Shown here piece by piece: positions 1 to 11,978 of a stretch of 64,000 nt of DNA. The position numbers were made by a program, and so were the translations under genes. The stretch's first letter is position 1. The number at the start of each line of letters is the position of its first letter. Source of the stretch: Zhengitettix transpicula (Eukaryota; Arthropoda; Insecta; Orthoptera; Tetrigidae); assembly GCA_037074705.1 (NCBI GenBank), contig CM073590.1, positions 211,774,746 to 211,838,745 on the forward strand. The letters are read 5' to 3'. Under the pieces are notes generated by a model. The model did not search any database, was not told the DNA's origin, and worked only from the letters and a program-made list of their open reading frames with translations.

Positions 1-709
1 GCATTGATGGGGGAAAAAAGAACAAAGCGGGATTGCAGGTATTTCTGATATTATTAAAAATAAGGATCATTGAAAGTGCTACCCTGAAAATATGGGGTTC
101 ACATTTTCTCATTTCCTTCATGATTGCGAATACTATTATATAAACTTCATAAAAATGGTTGACCTTATACAGACACTTTTTATTTATATTGTAACGACGT
201 TTCATTACCTGTTTGTATCTTCGTCCAGTATTTTCGTAATGAGGAGGTAATTACAAATGATTTATAGTAAACAAAGGCAAAATAAAGTAAACAAAAAATA
301 ACAAATTAATATAATAAACTAACACAACAAAACTATCAACAATTTATTAAAATGACACAATTTTGAACGAGGGCCCGACAGTAAAATACCTGAACAAGAT
401 ACAAATATGCATCGAAACGTGTTTACAATATAAATAAAAAATGTCTGTATATGGTTATAATTTTTTTATTAATTTAGAATCAGACGCTAAAGTAAAACCT
501 TTTTCCTATATAAACTTAACTGGAATTCTACAATTAATTTTGATTGGTAATTTTTGTAGAACATTATTTTCTGTACCAAGTACTACTATTTTCCGCCGTG
601 AAGCGTCTTTAGAATAAATACGTCAGCAATGGATCCGGTCTCTAGACGAAACAATTTGTTACGAAAATAAATAACGAATGCTAGTATATTTGTGACAGTG
701 CTACTGGCG
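1..709. other. AT-rich intergenic DNA
   Basis: No gene recognised. The stretch is AT-rich with frequent stops in all frames. The only structured item is a hammerhead-like motif at 195-228. The DNA around it (about 161-236) is similar to 24013-24092, so it belongs to a dispersed repeat. Confidence 0.6.
195..228 (-). ncRNA. hammerhead-ribozyme-like motif, degenerate
   Basis: Read on the minus strand, CTGGACGA is followed by a 15-nt stem II region and then GAAACGTCG. The hammerhead core is CUGANGA, helix II, GAAA, so this copy has an inserted G in the first box. Flanks match the better copy at 24047-24081 in the same orientation. Such motifs are known from Penelope-like retroelements; catalytic activity is not claimed. 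Confidence 0.35.
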
Positions 710-1049
710 GGTGTCGTATTATGAGCGGCCGTGCCCTGTGCGGACAACAGTCCCTTCCTCAATCCTGACCGCTGAGCGAGCAGTTATAAAGTTTTACGAA
801 GAGCAACTTTATCAGTCTTGTTTTTAACATTAAGTGAATATAATACAAGATTAATGTGTAACATTTTTGAAACTTATCTGGATTTATAATTTCTATCCCT
901 ATCTATAATATGGAAACTGTTCCAATTGGTAGTGATTAGTTTAATAAATATTCTTAGAAATGGTCAATTAAGATACAAATATTTCAACGGTTGTATTTAT
1001 CTGGCGTCCTTAAATAAATGAAAACATCAACCTGTTTAGTTATAATTTT
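710..1049 (+). repeat. left arm of foldback element
   Basis: Pairs with 1492-1833 over almost its whole length. The best-conserved blocks are the GC-rich outer part (about 722-785) and the inner part around 1003-1045. Together the arms would form a hairpin stem of more than 300 bp. Confidence 0.8.
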
Positions 1050-1491
1050 TTTGTGATATTAGAACTTTCCTGACCTCGGTGGTTAATATCCCACCGCTGC
1101 CACTAAGTAATAAGTATCTAATAAATAAATTGAACTTGGGTCCAGAGTACGAGCTAAGTCGCACTCTATAAAAGCATATACGGCGTGGAGAAATAACTTA
1201 ATAGAAATAATTAATTTAATGATATGTAGTGTGGGTAAATCGCATCTAAGAAATTTATGTCCACTACATTTCACGTAATTAATTTAAGTAATGTTCAATA
1301 AATTTATAATTAATTGAATTTAAACTATCGTTTTTGTAAAATCTTGTTTGTTGGAATTTTTTAGAAACACGGATTTTGAAATTATATAATTTAATTGACA
1401 TTTCAACACCTGAAAAGGTCCTAATAAATTACGGATGAAACTTTGAGGATGTTTTTTCTATTATAATGTTTAAAAATTTAAATTAATAATA

Positions 1492-1833
1492 AATTTATAA
1501 CTAAACAGGTGGATGTTTTCATTTATTTAAGGACGCCAGATAAATACAACTGTTAAAAGATTTGTATCTTAAATTGATCATTTCTAAGAATATTTATTAA
1601 ACGATTCACTACCAATTGAAAAAGTTTCCATATTATTATAGGTAGAGATAGAAATTATAAATTCAGATTAGTTTCAGAAATATCATACATTAAACTGTAT
1701 AACATTCACTTAATGTTAAAACCAAGACTGATAAAGTTGCTCTTCGTAAAACTTTATATCTGCTCGCTCAGCGGTCAGGATTGAGGAAGGGACTGTTGTC
1801 CGCTCAGGGCACGGTCACTCATAATATGACGCC
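1492..1833 (-). repeat. right arm of foldback element
   Basis: Inverted copy of 710-1049. It differs by scattered substitutions, which shows the arms have aged independently since insertion. Confidence 0.8.
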
Positions 1834-3352
1834 TGCTGACGTGCAGATGGCGTCAATGTCGCGTCACGCTTGAGGATATAGAAATCTTGTAGTTTCACGG
1901 GCGGGATTCACAGAGATGTAGGTCGGCTGTACGTACGTCGTGCCGAGCAGAATGGGCGTATTTGAGAGAGCTTACTTCTATTCAATATTAGTTATAATCC
2001 ATCAAACTCAATGAGTTATAAGTCTTACACGCACCAGTATTAACATGAGTGAAGCATTTGATCTTTCCAATTAGTGAATAAATGCAAGATGAGTATTGTA
2101 CTCCATTGCGAATGCGTCACCGATATAACGTACCTTAATTTTTTTAATTTGTTTAAAATACGTTATTAAAATAAGGTCCATGAGTATTCCTACAGCCATG
2201 ACTTTGAATTGAAAATGTTATGTAGCAGTGGTTATTGATAGATAATTACATTTTTGTTCGTATATGAACGTTTTTAGTATGAAAAGGTCATTTCCAGTCA
2301 TCATAGTAACAATTATCGGAATAGTGGTTTTCAATAACATGTTTCACATCGCAGTGATTACAAACTGGAACTGTGCAATTATGGTCAAAATTTAATCGAA
2401 TGTTTTATTATAGTGGAATAGAAGTGTAAAAGGTCAGTAAAAGGCATAATAATGTGACATTTTCGACTGGTGATCAAACATCCCCAAAAAGGTAATTACA
2501 GGAAGATTTTGCTTTACAACAACAGTACGTCTTCTTCTGAGCTTCGTGTATATTACTCTAGAACAAAGTAGAGTTTCCAGCAGGGGACGTATCAAATGGA
2601 AGGGATACTTTCCTATATGAGGTAAGAAAGGAAAGAGGACCCATCAAGACAATCAATGGAATCCAAGGAGATTCGCTTTCGTTTGCTATATATTTTTCCA
2701 TGGGTCTGTATCCACGAAGTTTCTAGTCTTCGACATACAGTGTGAGCTACATAAATATTTAGAAACAGGGGCGTTTTACTTTCTTAAACGCAGTCTATCC
2801 CAATATTATGATTTATTCTCGTAGGAGGATTACCTTCCTGATGATACACGATCACACTTACCGATTGCGGCTAATACCGCATTGCGTGATCCGTAAAGTT
2901 ACGGAACAACTTCTGCAAGGTTATTTTTTATTTCAAGGATAAATGCAGTACTACCAATAACAAGCAGAATATATTGTTAGGGAGGGTATCGTAATAACAC
3001 TATTGTTAGTTGCGCAGAACAATGAAGAAGCATGCTATTAACTAAAATAAACATTAATTTACTAGTATTAAAAACTTTCTTTACTATCTAACATTATACT
3101 GAAATATGTCGACTATTTTTTTTTGTGTGAGTAAATAATTGTTGAATAGACATAACTTGAAGAATATTGAAGATCAACGTCAAGAGTTTCTTTCTGATGA
3201 GAGGTTTGTTTTTCTCTTGATTTTTGTTAAAAATAGGGAATAATAGTGTATTTAATAACTAACGCTGTTGATTATATAACAATTAATTGTACGCTAACAG
3301 CTAAAATATGATACTCATTAAGAAACGAAACCACATTTAGTATATTAGACTA
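1834..3352. other. intergenic DNA without recognised feature
   Basis: A moderately GC-rich patch at about 1836-1970 gives way to AT-rich DNA. I see no gene, no repeat shared with other parts of the window and no reading frame worth calling. Confidence 0.5.
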
Positions 3353-3790
3353 AGCCTGTGAGAGCTGTCGAAGGCTGAACCTTTCTGCAGAGACGGAGAC
3401 TGCTACCTTCAGGGATGCCTCTCTCTGTTTTTGAAATAATGTTCCCACAACCCGAAGTACCTCGGCCTGTTTTGAGAGGTGTATGTTCCGAGGTCGCAGG
3501 CCTTGGACAAACGGTAACAGTTGTCCGCTATTCCCATTGGAACAGTCGGACAGCTGCCTCCAAAAATGGTCGAGATACGGAGAAGGGAATGCTGCGTCCC
3601 CACAGAAAACTCTTCTCCCGCTATCGGAAGGGCGTGGGACAAGTACCCAATACCCGAATTACCTGGTGCAGGTTTCCTAGGGTTTGTCCTGTATCACTTT
3701 TAGGCGAATGCCCGGAGACCCTAGTTAACCCTAGGCTACCTTCCTCTACCCTTCCATGTGGACTACCCTCGTGTAGCCTGTTACTTTATA
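3353..3790 (+). mobile_element. SINE-like family S, copy A (internally deleted)
   Basis: This copy carries the family core: GAGAGGTGTATGTTCCG, the cacggagaagggaatgctgc block, the GGGCGTGGGACAAGTACC block and the terminal GTAGCCTGTT. Compared with other copies it lacks about 50 bp just before the end (between the CCCTTCC block and ATGTGGACTACC), and the A tail is degraded to tttataaaa. No coding function is recognised. Retroposon identity rests on the A-rich 3' ends and 5' truncations seen across the family. Confidence 0.75.
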
Positions 3791-6700
3791 AAACATTTGT
3801 ACGAGAATGAGTATATCAATATTAATATGTATCTGCACTTCATTACATAATTAAGAAATATTTCAAAATAACATTAAAAATGAATTAATTTCATTTGACT
3901 TTAACAATATTTCAATTTTAAATAACGACTATTAGATAAATACATCTAAAGATAACTTTATGTAGGCTTCTGAATATTAAATAAATACAGGGTAATTGCT
4001 ACTATATATATTTACGCAATTTGCATTAATTAAGATTCCATATCTTCTATTTTAAATCTTTCTGTGTGTAGAACACTTAAATTAAACATTATTGCTGCAT
4101 GGTTCAGATTTAATCAAAGTATATGGATTGGTGCAAAATTACTGCCTTTTTTCCAAACCCTTAAGCAGCTTCCTTCGGAAAATTATTAAATACTAATATT
4201 TTTACAAAACTAGAAGGGACAATTGATCCCAGGGTTACTCATTTCTTAAACTTAAAATTGTAAAACTCATACGAACGTCACTTAATAGCTAATGTAGCCA
4301 GTTCTCCGACGTATTGGTACTAAAAATTACTGGAACGTGAGTAATATTTGAATAATAAAGACAAAAGAATACTGCTTGGGTATAAATGAAAAGATATTTA
4401 TGCAAACCGTTTTCCACATACTTTTTGAGGGTTTCCCATTAATAGTTATTTTAGCTATATCTATGTATTTTATGTACCGTCTTATTACTCCGTTAAAAAT
4501 AGTATAAAGGTCTTCCTCCAGAATGTCAGTATCTAAGGAATTGGTCGAATGTTAAATGTGAAATAATATCAGCCATGAAAGTTTATGGAGGAGATATTAT
4601 TCAAATTTAAACATTTACAACATATTTTATTGTTTCTTCAATAATATACGTCTGAAGTGTTCTCTAATTAAAGATAAGAAACGTTTCGATATATTTTATT
4701 TAATATATGTAACTTTAGTTTTCATATATAAATGTTGCGGCTGTTGGCCAATTTCCACTAATTATGTTAAATGTTCTGATTTACATTGACAAGTAAGAGA
4801 TAATCTTCAGTAACTACAATCATAATTAAGAAACAAATATATATATAATACGTATGTTTTAAAATATAATGATTCGATAAAATAGTCAAATGACAGATAA
4901 AATGAAATAACGATATAAATACCACACAAAGATTCTGGAAACTTTGTTTCTTTCGGCAAGTGATTGAAGAATATCACTTGACGAAAAGAACAAACTTTAC
5001 AGAATCGTTGTGTGCTATTCATATCATATTTTCATTGTGTGTCATTTTGGTAATTTATCCAATTATAATTGAAAAATATCCTGATGAATTTTTGCTGTGA
5101 TTATCATTTATTAATACATTGATAATTTTGGATGTATTTCTAAGAAAACGAGTTGATATATGCAGATGAAATATTCTGATGTTACAGTCACCACAGGAAT
5201 ACATTTTAGGTCATTACGTCATATTTTTTAATTGATGGTCTTGGTTAGAGACATTCAGGACAGATGATCGTTACGTAGTGTAAGGGACAGGAAACCTGCC
5301 AGCACTTTTCCTTTTTGTTGTGAGGTTAAAGTTAGCAAATTATCGGATAAAACATCTCGGAGAAGTTGGCTTCACAGAGAATATTGAGTGAGCTGTCACT
5401 TGTTTTAATAGATCGACAAAGCGTGTTATCTTAGTGGCGAAGAAGAAGGTAATGACAGTCTTCTAACGAGTTAATTAAGAGCACCAAAAGATATACATTT
5501 TTCAATTACAAAATTCAAATACTGAGGAATGTATATTCTTCAAATTCTGGATTTTTCTTTGATGTACCTTTTATTCAAGACTAATATTATAATTGAGTTT
5601 ATGAAACATTAAATGGCATATTTCAAAATACGGAATACCGACTTACTGAAGAAATACAGATCATTAAATAATTATTATAAACTCAAACATTTATTCACAA
5701 TTGTAAAATATTTATACTAATTTTCAAAATTAAATTTGGTAAGATATAAATAAATTTAATTAAATTTCTTTAGGGGAATAAATTTATTTCAAACAAAATA
5801 TTTAGGTGACACGATAAATAGATTAATTAATATGTAATTAAATGCAAAAATTATTCACCATGGTTATGCTATCGTGTATAGCTTATCCAGATGTTGCTCT
5901 GAAATTGATTTGATGCCCGTTAATTATTATTAGCATTATGGACTGCTTCTCGCCTTCTCCGTTTAACTGGTTTTTATATTATAAATGCTTTATGTCCTCT
6001 TCCTCCTTTTATAACATTACTAGCTGGGTGCCTTGAATAGGTCGGGTTCTCATAATTAATCTCAGCGACATCCTTAACCTAAGATTTGACTCCAATCTCG
6101 GTTAATTTTCCATTATTTTATGTAACGTCCCCCCACCCCCATCCGTAAAAGTCCTCCCCTTACATGTTGAAAGGGGTTGAAATTATACACAACAATATCT
6201 GGAGAAACGCAATACATCTTTTTGACCCCGAAAAATATTTATTCGACGCAAATACCGCCGGTTGTAGTCGTGTCTAACCCCCACAGTGTTTGTTTCTGGT
6301 TCTAAAGGAACATGTGTACAAAATTCAGTTTAATTTGCTCCACGTGTGCAGATCTGTATGTGGAACATACACACACATATATTTAAACACGCACACAAAC
6401 AACCTATTTTATTTATTAGAATATGTTAATTGTTCTTCATATTCTCTCTGCATATCCTTTTGTAGCATCACGGCCGCCATACAAATAATAACTTTCTTAT
6501 CTCCTTATTTGGTTTCACAGCCCGTCAGCCTTGTGGTCCAATCATTAGAGTGTATATTTACCGCTCAGAACGACAGACATTTTTATTGGAGTCTTCTACC
6601 TCTGGATGCGCCTGAAGAAATTGATATGGGTGTTTCCAAGTATCTAAAATACTTGAAGATAATTGTGGACAATTAGGTATCTTTCGATTTTTACGCCTGC

Positions 6701-6930
6701 GAATAGTATACCCATCATATATCTCGTTTCCTTTGTGTTCATAAAACTGAGAAGTGGTTGAATATTATTATCGACAATTAGCTTTATAATTGTTATTTCG
6801 CTACAAAAAAATTTATTCAAGAATATGTCAAATATGAATCTGGAATATAATTTTTCCTTACCTTGGGCGTATTCAATATTTTCTCCATGACGATATTTTA
6901 CCAAAAATATGTCAAATTAAAAGGTTATAA
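3791..6930. other. AT-rich intergenic DNA with one dispersed repeat
   Basis: About 3.1 kb of AT-rich DNA. Apart from repeat R at 6070-6191 I see nothing. An open frame at 6290-6676 has no ATG start and no recognisable family. Confidence 0.5.
6070..6191 (-). repeat. dispersed repeat R, copy 1
   Basis: The reverse complement matches 35141-35256. Shared blocks are GTGTATAATTTCAACCCC, a run of Gs in GGGGGTGG, and AACCGAGATTGGAGTCAAAT. The two copies are in opposite orientation about 29 kb apart. The family is not recognised. Confidence 0.65.
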
Positions 6931-7345
6931 CTCGGCATGTTTTGAGAGGTGTATATTCCGGGGTCTCAGACCTTTGGCATACGGTAAGAGTTGTCCGCTA
7001 TTCCCATTGGAAAAGTCGGCCAGCTGCCTACTAAACTGGTCGAGGCTCGGAGAAGGGAATGCTGCGTCCCCACAGCAAACTCCTCTCCCGCTATTGGAAG
7101 GGCTTGGGACAAGTACCCAATGCCCGACCTACCTGATGCAGGTTTTTCTAGGGTTTGTCCTGCATTTCTTTTAGGCGAATGCCGGGTATAATCCTTAAAC
7201 CATAGCCCGGGGGCCCTAGTTATCCTTGGCTACCTTCCTCCACCCTTCCGCATCCCCCCTTTCAAATCCCTTTCCTATGCTATAAGTGTGGAGTTGCCAC
7301 TATGTGGATTTCCCTATACATAGCCTGTCTACACCCCCAAAAAAA
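6931..7345 (+). mobile_element. SINE-like family S, copy B (5'-truncated)
   Basis: Begins inside the family at CTCGGCATGTTTTGAGAGG and runs to the type II 3' end (CCCTATACATAGCCTGTCTACACC) plus a short A run. The 5' truncation with an intact 3' end is the pattern left by target-primed reverse transcription. The leftward flank is plain AT-rich DNA. Confidence 0.8.
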
Positions 7346-8649
7346 TGGAATATTACGCGAAACGGACTAAATATAGGTTGTAGGCTCTGTTGAAGAAACT
7401 AATCTTGTCTGCAATAGAGATATCGTTACAAATTATTTTGAAGAGAAACTTTTAACGTAAAAAATTAAAATAAATAATTCCTGGTATTCTGTACACCCAC
7501 TCGTATTTATAAACCTATAATTGAATTGTAAATTAAAATAATTTGATTAAGTAGGCTCCTGTTCAGTACATTGGATAATATAAAATATTGACTACGCCAT
7601 ATTGTATATCGCATGTACAACTAAGCTTTCATTTGAATTTTAAGACACATGTCTTGCTTCGGTAATATTGAGGAAGGTATGAGGTAGATCGAAAACCACT
7701 GAAGTTGAAACTGCTATATGATACACTAAGCAAATGGAAATGTATATAGAAAAAGGGAAAATAATTTAGAAGTTGTATACTGGCTTGATGAAAAGTCTGG
7801 AAACAATTCAGGCCGACAAGTTTAATAAAAGACCAATTACTGCGTATCACGGTTCCAGCGGAAAATAACAAGTCTGACAATATTGCGTTGCAATGAAGAA
7901 AAGACAACGTAAACATGGAATGGTTTGCCAATGCGTAGAAACAAAGTTGTCGGAGGTCAATAAACACTACGCTTCAGAACCTGCGTCGATCAACGAAATT
8001 GCGCTTCGGTTTTGAGTCTTCAATTACGTAAAAAAGGTAGTGTTCCAGCATTCAACACGCCATTCATCCTTACATGCTTGCATATAATTTGCTGCGAATG
8101 AGATTGATCCTGGACTTAGTTTGAAAAACAAATATAAAAACAATTGTATAAGAAAATAAATAATACAATTATGAAATAAGAAAATGTCTGACAGGTTTCA
8201 TAAAATGTACTGAAATTCGTCACAAGAAATGATACAAAAACATACTACGTTCTGTTATGGGTAATATTTAATTTGGAAGGGAAAGAATTTATTCACTGCA
8301 CTTCACAAATCTATTTAGGTTAGTTTTAAAAACCTTCATGTTGCTGGAATATACTCCACAAACAATGCTGGAGGCGAATTGTTTCAATTGCTTATAGATC
8401 TGTTTAGGGATTAAAATTTACCTACTTGCGTTTAATGTGTTTTATTATTTAAAATTTGTGAACACCTTTCCCATTATAAGTTTGTTTTTGAAGCTTATCC
8501 TCTGAGCCTTTACACGCCTTGTTTCCCGTGTAATATTTAAGTAGAACGCAAATCCTATCTTTCCTCCTGGTTGCCTCTTTTTTATCTCGCACTTTTTAAG
8601 GTTCTCGTATTACAAATTAACTGCTGTAGTGTGTAGATTTTGTAGGCCC
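7346..8649. other. AT-rich intergenic DNA
   Basis: No gene recognised. A minus-strand open frame at 7629-7967 starts with GTG, is AT-driven and resembles no family I know. Confidence 0.5.
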
Positions 8650-8788
8650 TTTATTTTTATTTTTATTTTTATTTTTATTTTTTAGGGCAACAGGCTACAT
8701 GAGGGTGATCCACATTGGGCAACTCCCCTTTAATAGCATAGGAAGGGATTTGAAAGGGGGGATGCGGAAGGGTAGAGGAAGGTAGCCA
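8650..8788 (-). mobile_element. SINE-like family S, copy C (3' end only)
   Basis: Only the last 105 bp of the family are present, from the GGCTACCTTCC block to the type I end GTAGCCTGTTGCCC. The tail is a regular (TAAAAA)n run at 8650-8683, read on the minus strand. This is a strongly 5'-truncated retroposon insertion with a tail that has evolved into a microsatellite. Confidence 0.8.
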
Positions 8789-9605
8789 TATGTGGTTATT
8801 TCTATTATAATAACGACGTGCACCGTACTCGACTATGAGATGAACCAGAGATTTATAAGCAAGTTCTTTTCATCTTACAAAATATAAGTAATCTTCTCGG
8901 AAACAAAATTTCTTGTTATTCGTACCATAAATTGAGCTAAAATGAGTCCTAGATATAACCAATTCTTTATTTGACAGAATTTCTCCTCGTTTATGTCATA
9001 ACCCAATAGAATATTTGCACGAAATTTATTTAACGTTACAGAATTCCTATATTAGCTGTTTATCTTCATATTATTCCCTTCAGCCATAATATTAGAGTAA
9101 TTAAGTTGGTTTTCTATTTTCCCCTTTTATTTTTTCTACAGACGATACAATAATAAAACAAATCTAATTGTACAACTGATGCCACGTGGTAGAACATATG
9201 TGAGAAACGGTCAAAGCTCAATTACTGGTCCTTGAGGCACCCATGATGTTACTTTTTGTCATACTGATACTTATATATCAATATTTGCTATTTGAGTTCT
9301 CCTGTTCTGATATTCCTTACAACAAATCGCAACTAACTTTTGTCTTGTCTATAGTGCGCGACACATTTGTTGGCGGTCCAGTTCAGTGTCCTTACTCGCA
9401 GGTGCTACAACCTCCCCGTGCGCTACCGAACAGTCTCAGTAGGACATTGTTAGATTGTTGTCCTGTCCTGTTTGTGTTTATTACGCACTGTCCCCCCTCC
9501 CCTCCCCACCCTGAAGATGGAGCCACCCGCCTTCGCTGCTGACGCTTGGTATAGTGTCTCTATCAAAATGCCTTGAAATCCTACGTCATGCTTCCACTTC
9601 GTATT
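8789..9605. other. intergenic DNA; pyrimidine-rich repeat T near the end
   Basis: AT-rich up to about 9350, then mixed. The block around 9465-9510 (tgtttattacgc followed by a C-rich tract) recurs in inverse orientation near 57760-57800 and, more weakly, near 61340-61375. It is a short dispersed repeat I cannot classify. No gene is recognised. Confidence 0.4.
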
Positions 9606-9660
9606 TTGCCCAATGTGGATCACCCTCATGTAGCCTGTTGCCCTAAAAAAAACAAAAAAC
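9606..9660 (+). mobile_element. SINE-like family S, copy D1 (tail fragment)
   Basis: The last 40 bp of the type I end (CCAATGTGGATCACCCTC, then ATGTAGCCTGTTGCCC) plus an A-rich tail. It abuts the next full copy, so D1 and D2 form a head-to-tail pair. Confidence 0.75.
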
Positions 9661-9662
9661 CT

Positions 9663-10170
9663 AGCCTGCGAATAAGGAGCAGAACCTTTTAGGAGAGATA
9701 CGAAGGGGCTACCTTTGGGGATGCCTTTTCCTCTCCGTTTTTGAACTAAGGTTCCCACAAGCCCAGGCACCTCGGTCTGTTCTGAGAGGTGTATGTTCCG
9801 GGGTCACAGACCTTGGGCATACGGTAAGAGTTGTCCTCTATTCCCATTGGAATAGTCGGCCAGCTGCCTCCTAAACTGGTCGAGGCACGGAGAATGGAAT
9901 GCTGCGTCCCCACAGCAAACTGCTCTCCCGCTATTCGGAAGGGCGTGGGACAAGTACCCAATGCCCGACCTACATAGGGTTTGTCCTGCATTTCTTTTTG
10001 GCGAATGCCGGGTAGGATATTTAAACTATAGCCCGGGACCGTAGTTAACCCTTGGCTACCTTCCTCCACCCTTCCGCATCCCCTCTTTCAAATCCCTTCC
10101 TATGCTATTAAAGGGAAGTTTCCACCATGTAGATTACCCTCATGTAGCCTGTTCCCTAAAAAAAATAAAA
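9663..10170 (+). mobile_element. SINE-like family S, copy D2 (near full length)
   Basis: Carries the 5' part AGCCTGCGAATAAGGAGCAG, the GGGGATGCCTTTTCCTCTC block, the whole core and a type I 3' end with A-rich tail. A short deletion removes about 20 bp around the CTGATGCAGG block. It gives a good view of the family's full length, close to 500 bp. Confidence 0.85.
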
Positions 10171-11536
10171 CGTGTGTATGTAGCAGAGTTGAGAGTAAGA
10201 ATAAGATTATCACCACATAAGAATCCCTTTGTGTAGCTGACTGACAATAACAACAGCGGTTTAGGACTGTGGTGAGACGTGTAACGTCCGCGTAATATGC
10301 GTATCACCATTCCAGTAGGCATTGCATGCTCTTTGGAACGTGCAATGTTTACAAGGTCATGGAAACTTCCGAAGGTTCTCAATCAGGGGATATTACGATT
10401 CTTCTGTCAACCGGTTTCTGGTGTTACACGTAGATATCAACTACGTTAACTGAGATTACTACGACATTCCCTCGAAATATTCTGTTAACCTAAATGTATT
10501 ACAGATGTAGGTCTCTTTGTGTACTTCCAGTATTGAAATATGAATCGTAAACGAAAATTTTTGTCACGATATAGGCAGTGCAAGCTACACGAGGGCATCT
10601 TAGCGGAATACATGGAAATATTATATGCAGAAAAACATTGTTGTAATTAGAAAGAGAATTATTAATAAAGTGGAACATACTATAAGTATTACAAGCGACC
10701 ATTCTTAATACAATTACGGCAAAGACTAGCAAGATTAATACTGTCATATGTAGAAAAATATTATAAATGTGTCCAGAATTATTATTTGATAAAATAACAA
10801 ATATCTATTATATATATAATGGTTGTTGAAATAAGTGGTATCCGTATGGAATCGACGGCATGGAACTCGATGGGCAAGGTTTCAGTTCGTTATCTGTAAC
10901 TGGTTTTTTAAATATTAAGATTTTTCGCAAAAACCATTCGTAAAAATGGGTAACGGTAATTTATCAATATGGAAACGGGAGCGCAGAACACGATGGCGCT
11001 GTTTGAATTCGGTAACTTTATCTATTCTCGAGACATAGCGAATTTTTGCAATAAAAAATATTCGTAGAAGTAGTTAAAAAGATTCGTATCATTGTGTAAA
11101 AGTGGACGTTGAATAAAAAAATCGTCGTTTAAATTATATATCCTCACTAGTTTTTTATATCTTCCGAGTTTTTTTAATAAAACATAAATTTTCGATTTTG
11201 CATTTCAATTTTTTAAACAAAATACCTAATGAATTTATTTTCTATATTTCTCTCGCGTAAGGCAAGATTGCATCCAACCTTCTGTCTTAAGGTATATGTT
11301 GAAGAAAAAAATGATGCATTAAAATGTAAACCTGCACCAGGAATGAAATTACAAGAAGAAGGAATTCCAATGCTAAGATTTAATAATTAAAAGTTCTACC
11401 ATCAGAAGAAAAGGAACATGTATGACAAGAAATGGACAACTTAATCTTAGAGAAGTAGGGAAGAAAGAGTTGTTGATACCAGGGAACAGAAATATACAGA
11501 TCCATTTAGTATAAAAATAGTTTTGAAAATGGAAGT
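10171..11536. other. AT-rich intergenic DNA
   Basis: No gene, no repeat shared with the rest of the window. Slightly GC-richer spots at about 10250-10330 and 10970-11010 contain no open frame of note. Confidence 0.5.
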
Positions 11537-11978
11537 GAAGGAGTTTCGCTACTTGAGGACAGGGGTTGGTAAAAAATGCAGAAATGAATAAGGATGACAG
11601 AATTTTAAAGAAGAGAAGCTTGCTGGGGGTCCAACATTGATACTGGATTGAGGAAAAATATTCTTATATTATGAAGGAAGAACAGTTGTAAGAATCAGAC
11701 TTTAAGATTTATAAATGCGGTGTGTTGAAGATAAAATTAACTGATATAAACAAAAATGAAGGAGTTTCGCTACTTGAGGACAGGGGTTGGTAAAAAATGC
11801 AGCAATGAATAAGGATAACAGAATTTTAAAGAAGAGAAGCTTTCTGGGGGTCCAACATTGATACTGGATTGAGGAAAAATATTCTCATATTATAAAGGAA
11901 GAACAGTTGTAAGAATCAGACTTAAAGATTTATAAATGCGGTGTGTTGAAGATAAAATTAACTGATATAAACAAAAAT
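11537..11978 (+). repeat. 221-bp tandem duplication, two units
   Basis: Units 11537-11757 and 11758-11978 are both 221 bp and differ at about six positions by eye, so near 97 percent identity. There is no gap between them. The unit is purine-rich (for example AGAATTTTAAAGAAGAGAAG), carries no coding frame through both copies, and I recognise no family. It looks like a fairly recent local duplication or the start of a satellite. Confidence 0.9.

Larger units (their letters stand above)
710..1833. mobile_element. foldback element with long terminal inverted repeats
   Basis: Two arms of about 340 bp (710-1049 and 1492-1833) are inverted copies of each other with modest divergence and small indels. 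They enclose about 440 bp of AT-rich DNA without a coding region. The ends read GGTGTCGTATTATGAG and GGCGTCATATTATGAG going inwards. The 8 bp outside each end (TACTGGCG, TGCTGACG) agree at six positions and may be a decayed target duplication, which would fit an 8-bp-duplicating superfamily such as hAT or P; this is inference. No transposase is encoded, so the element is non-autonomous. Confidence 0.75.

Noticed and set aside
3409..3642. Small proteins from family S copies as host genes
   Set aside because: They recur in dispersed repeat copies in both orientations with disruptions.
6290..6676. 128-codon open frame
   Set aside because: No ATG at its start, AT-driven composition, no recognised domain.
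7629..7967. 112-codon minus-strand open frame
   Set aside because: Starts with GTG, low complexity, no family.
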